Assembly: GCA_012064415.1 (NCBI GenBank)
Contig: SSNU01000208.1
Span: 124,001 to 188,000 of the forward strand
Direction of reading: 5' to 3'
Source: Gyrodactylus bullatarudis
Taxonomy: Eukaryota; Platyhelminthes; Monogenea; Gyrodactylidea; Gyrodactylidae
DNA length: 64,000 bases
Shown: positions 61,020 through 64,000 of the stretch, piece by piece
How positions within the stretch are numbered: the first letter of the stretch is position 1
Layout of the letters: each line of letters opens with the position of its first letter
Made by a program: the position numbers and the translations under genes
The notes under the pieces: generated by a model
Seen by the model: only the letters and a program-made list of their open reading frames with translations
The model's database searches: none
Told to the model about the DNA's origin: nothing

Positions 61020-61654
61020 ATGGTGAACACGAAGTTGATGAAACTCGCCAATTCTACTTCTAGACTTTTGAATTTAGACGAGCTAAAGACGAATGTCGTT
61101 ATTTTTTGGAGTGACTTGAAACGCTTTAAGAACTGTGGTCAGAAGATGGTTGCTGATGTCACTAACTTCTACTTGATGAACACGGCTCGAAAATTTTCAC
61201 CAATTAAATTTCAAAAGAATAATGCAACAGTTGGAGAGAAAAAATATGTTTTCCATGAAAACAAAACTTTGATGAAATATGCAGCAAAGAAGAACAAACC
61301 AGTAGTCCTTCTAAGTAGTCTACACACCAAACCAGATTATGATTAGGATCACCTCCAGAAATCATATCATATTACAATAAAACAAAGCTTGGTCGTAAGA
61401 ATTTTCTTCGCCAACTTAGCAAAGCACTGATGAAGTTGAACCAGAAAGATAGCGACAGAACTAATCACTCTCTTATCAATTTATCTGATATAGAACCACT
61501 TGGAAAAAAAACAAAAAGTAGAGGTCAAGAAAGGAAGATGCCCTATGGTCCAAGGTCTTTGAAACGAAAAGGTCATAGAAATTGCTACAGATCTTTGAAA
61601 TCAGTTTTTGATGAAAAATTTGTAAGAAATGTCAATAAATTTCTTTCATTTTAG
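61020..61654 (+). pseudogene. piggyBac-like transposase C-terminal remnant
   Basis: The frame 61020-61346 ends EKKYVFHENKTLMKYAAKKN then KPVVLLSSLHTKPDYD, the 'K.NK.V.LLSS.H' strand typical of piggyBac transposases. After a stop at 61344-61346 the next piece, in another frame, reads SPPEIISYYNKTKLGRKNFL. This is the K.P.I..YNKTKGGVD block shortened: the GVD..D.. part with the late catalytic Asp is missing, and the text jumps to the end region (RKNFLRQLSKALMKLNQKDS). A basic tail follows (ERKMPYGPRSLKRKGHRNCY) in place of the usual Cys-rich end. Start, first Asp residues and terminal repeats are not seen. Dead copy. Confidence 0.5.
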
Positions 61655-64000
61655 ACATTTTTACATAGCTTTTAGCTGTTGGTGTCGTTTCTTTCGAGTT
61701 TAATGGGCTAGTGAAATTCGGCAGGGAAAAAGAAACAGTGAAAGATTTGGTTTTCTCTAATATTTTTCAATGTACAAGGAATTAATTAATAATAATCTAT
61801 CTCTCTTCATTCAATCCAACTACAGTTTTTAAGAATACAAAATACAAGGTCAATCCTTGAAATTTTATCATGATGACGATATGCACAAATGAGAGAGAAT
61901 ATATAAACAAGCGAAAATAATAATTCTTGCTTCATCCGTGATACTGTTCTGTATAGTATATGAAGTGGGGAGCTTAAACTCCAGGAGAGAAAGATGAAGA
62001 TCATAGACAATGTATGAGTCATGCTCCTTTCTTTAGAAAACAGTGCAAGAAAGAAAGAGATTATTCAAAGTCAACACAATGACTCGTCGTTACTTGCAAA
62101 AATCATAAACTTTACTTACTCTATGCTGTCCGTGAATTCATTCATTTTTATGTTTTTACTATCACTCATTGAGAATTCTGTCTGTAAATTGATCACAATA
62201 ATCCCATTCATAGTGTGTGTGTGGGAGTGTATTAGTGTGTGTTTGTTTGTGTGCATTACAATACACCCACGCATTCAGACATAAATTGACCCCTTTTATT
62301 ATTATTATTAGTAGTATAGTAGTACAGTAATTCCCTCCCAAAGGAGATGTGTATTACTTTCTAGGATATGAAAACATCACCAAGTTTGTATTCTCTTAAT
62401 TATAATTATTATGTATATATGGGAATAAAATCATAAATTCTCTTCATGAAAAAAGGACATAAAATAAATTTTACACTAACGAGCAAGAGGAATGCATCAT
62501 GCACACAGGAAAAATGTAACTTTTCTTGTTTAAAACGTTTTCTATTCTTGAGAACGAAGCTTTAGCAGATAGAGTTCGGATGAATTCTACAGGTTAGAAA
62601 TAATCTTACTTTACATCTATTATGACCCTGGGAAATGGATTTTCAAAAAAACGTTTTAAACAAAATCAATTCTCTTTTAATTAGCACTGATGAAATTCTA
62701 CGACATCAAATAGACCTGCAAATGGCTACAATAGTCCATCATATCAAGGGACCTATTGAGACAAGATAGATAGATGATTGTCATGTTTCTTGCTTCCTTT
62801 CTCTACCCATGATTCATTGAAGAAGATGAAGAAAGTTTAGTTCTCTCTTGTTGAAATCTATATAGTTGGATTGATCCATCCTACACGACTTTGGTACAGA
62901 TTTCGGTAGTTTTGCTACACATTAGTACAAAAACCAACCAACTGGCTTACTAAGAACATGCTGCTTACTCATCTAACGTATCTAACGTATTTGGACAGTA
63001 AAACTACTACGGAACAAGCATATTTCTTGTTTAGCGTGAATTTCCAAGCAGTGAAATGTTAATTTTTGATTAAGTTTCTTTCAAAAAGTAGAGAAATATT
63101 GATGATGAACAAAATAGGCGTGTTCACTCCACAGGTATACACATTCACTTATGCAGAGTTATGGTTGATAATGATTTTTCTCGATGATTTCTCGTGTATT
63201 ATTCTTTGAGAGAGACACCAGATGATAGATGTTCTCTTGTTAATGTAAAATTTTTCTTACATTCTCACTCAAAGAGAGAAACTTGATTCATGTTCACTTT
63301 TACTTTTTTGGGGTAAGTACAGAAGCAATAGGTGTCAGATGAAGTATAATAGGTGATATTCGAGGTATACCCAGAAACAATGGGAATATGTTCACTATTA
63401 TAATATCTGGGGTGGAGAAGTATTCATATTTATACAATGGGATAAAACAATATAATATAGGTCAATTAAAGGTTTAATCTGTATTAATACCTATTTTACT
63501 AAGCTGAAAATGTTTTACACAAGTACATGTGACGAATTATTAAATCAAAGTTTTCCGTGATATTTCCGCATATAATAATGATCTGTGAGATGTAAAATAA
63601 CTGAAAATTTTAGCTCAGACTTTGGTTCTTAATCCAGTGCTTCGTTGAATAGGAAAATAGCTGAAATTTGCTCTCATTTTTACAAATCATCATCAAATAA
63701 TGACATGGAATGTGTAGATAATTTTCTATTAATGAATATCTTTATTGAAAATCTGAATGAATTTCACTGGTTCACTCAAAATGGGTGACTCGAAGTGGTT
63801 TCTGCAACAACTGTAGTATATTGCACTACCATTTTCATTTCAGCGTCTTTTGAACGTAAACTAAGGAAGCAGCCCACTCTGAATAATCTACTTTTACTTG
63901 TCTTTTATTTTCGTTTGTGATGAATTCATCCCGGTAGTGTTTCTGAACACAGGGATTTCGTTTTCTTTTAGTCTCATCTTAGCTTCAATTTAAGTCTTTT
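61655..64000. other. AT-rich non-coding DNA
   Basis: TG-rich simple repeats near 62213-62250 and (ATT)n near 62297-62312. gattttcaaaaaaacgtttt at about 62639 matches the 9688/33057 repeat. No gene recognised. Confidence 0.5.

Noticed and set aside
63915..63960. Minus-strand PLE fragment (tgtgttcagaaacactac)
   Set aside because: Only about 18 bases match the PLE and the rest of the tail is absent.
1..64000. CRISPR arrays, bacterial operons or viral genes
   Set aside because: No regularly spaced repeats, no ribosome-binding-site-led gene clusters and no viral domain were seen; the window is ordinary spliced animal DNA with transposons.

Overview
The window is AT-rich (roughly two thirds A+T) eukaryotic DNA with spliced genes (GT..AG introns), long non-coding stretches and very many repeats. 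Two real genes are visible. The repeat mix (Penelope-like, Tc1/mariner, piggyBac and LINE remnants, long palindromic TA-flanked MITEs) and the TATA/Inr promoter point to an arthropod. A copepod such as a sea louse is my best guess, from overall character and not from a database match.

Layout. 588-3197 (-): four exons of a single-pass membrane protein with Ig-like ectodomains and an L1CAM/neuroglian-like juxtamembrane tail. It runs off the left edge, and intron 1 carries a Penelope-like element (PLE) tail. 3.2-35.5 kb: gene-poor and repeat-dense. It holds decayed PLE copies with GIY-YIG endonuclease remnants, a LINE fragment, a Tc1 transposase with an internal deletion, several families of long palindromic MITEs, a complete hammerhead-ribozyme-like sequence on the minus strand (19075-19129), and a 990-base assembly gap flanked by a perfect 164-bp inverted repeat. 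35.5-37.7 kb: repeat-element-poor upstream region with microsatellites, ending in a CCAAT/inverted-CCAAT/TATA/Inr promoter. 37721-40051 (+): a five-exon cyclin G gene. Its last exon has a second copy at 40552-40609 that would give an alternative C-terminus. 40.6-64 kb: mostly non-coding, with mariner, LINE and piggyBac remnants, more PLE tails and MITEs, a 149-bp near-identical direct repeat pair, and a ~200-bp near-identical inverted pair 4.3 kb apart.

The two genes show no functional link. The points most worth following are the duplicated cyclin G terminal exon, the hammerhead-like ribozyme, the hammerhead-like motif in the PLE tails (its stem III palindrome changes sequence between copies but stays a palindrome), and the inverted repeat around the gap. 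All repeat calls come from reading the sequence by eye, so element ends are approximate unless a TA target duplication is stated. [Form note: the original gave no feature confidence values; the uniform 0.5 is a placeholder required by the schema, not an assessment.]
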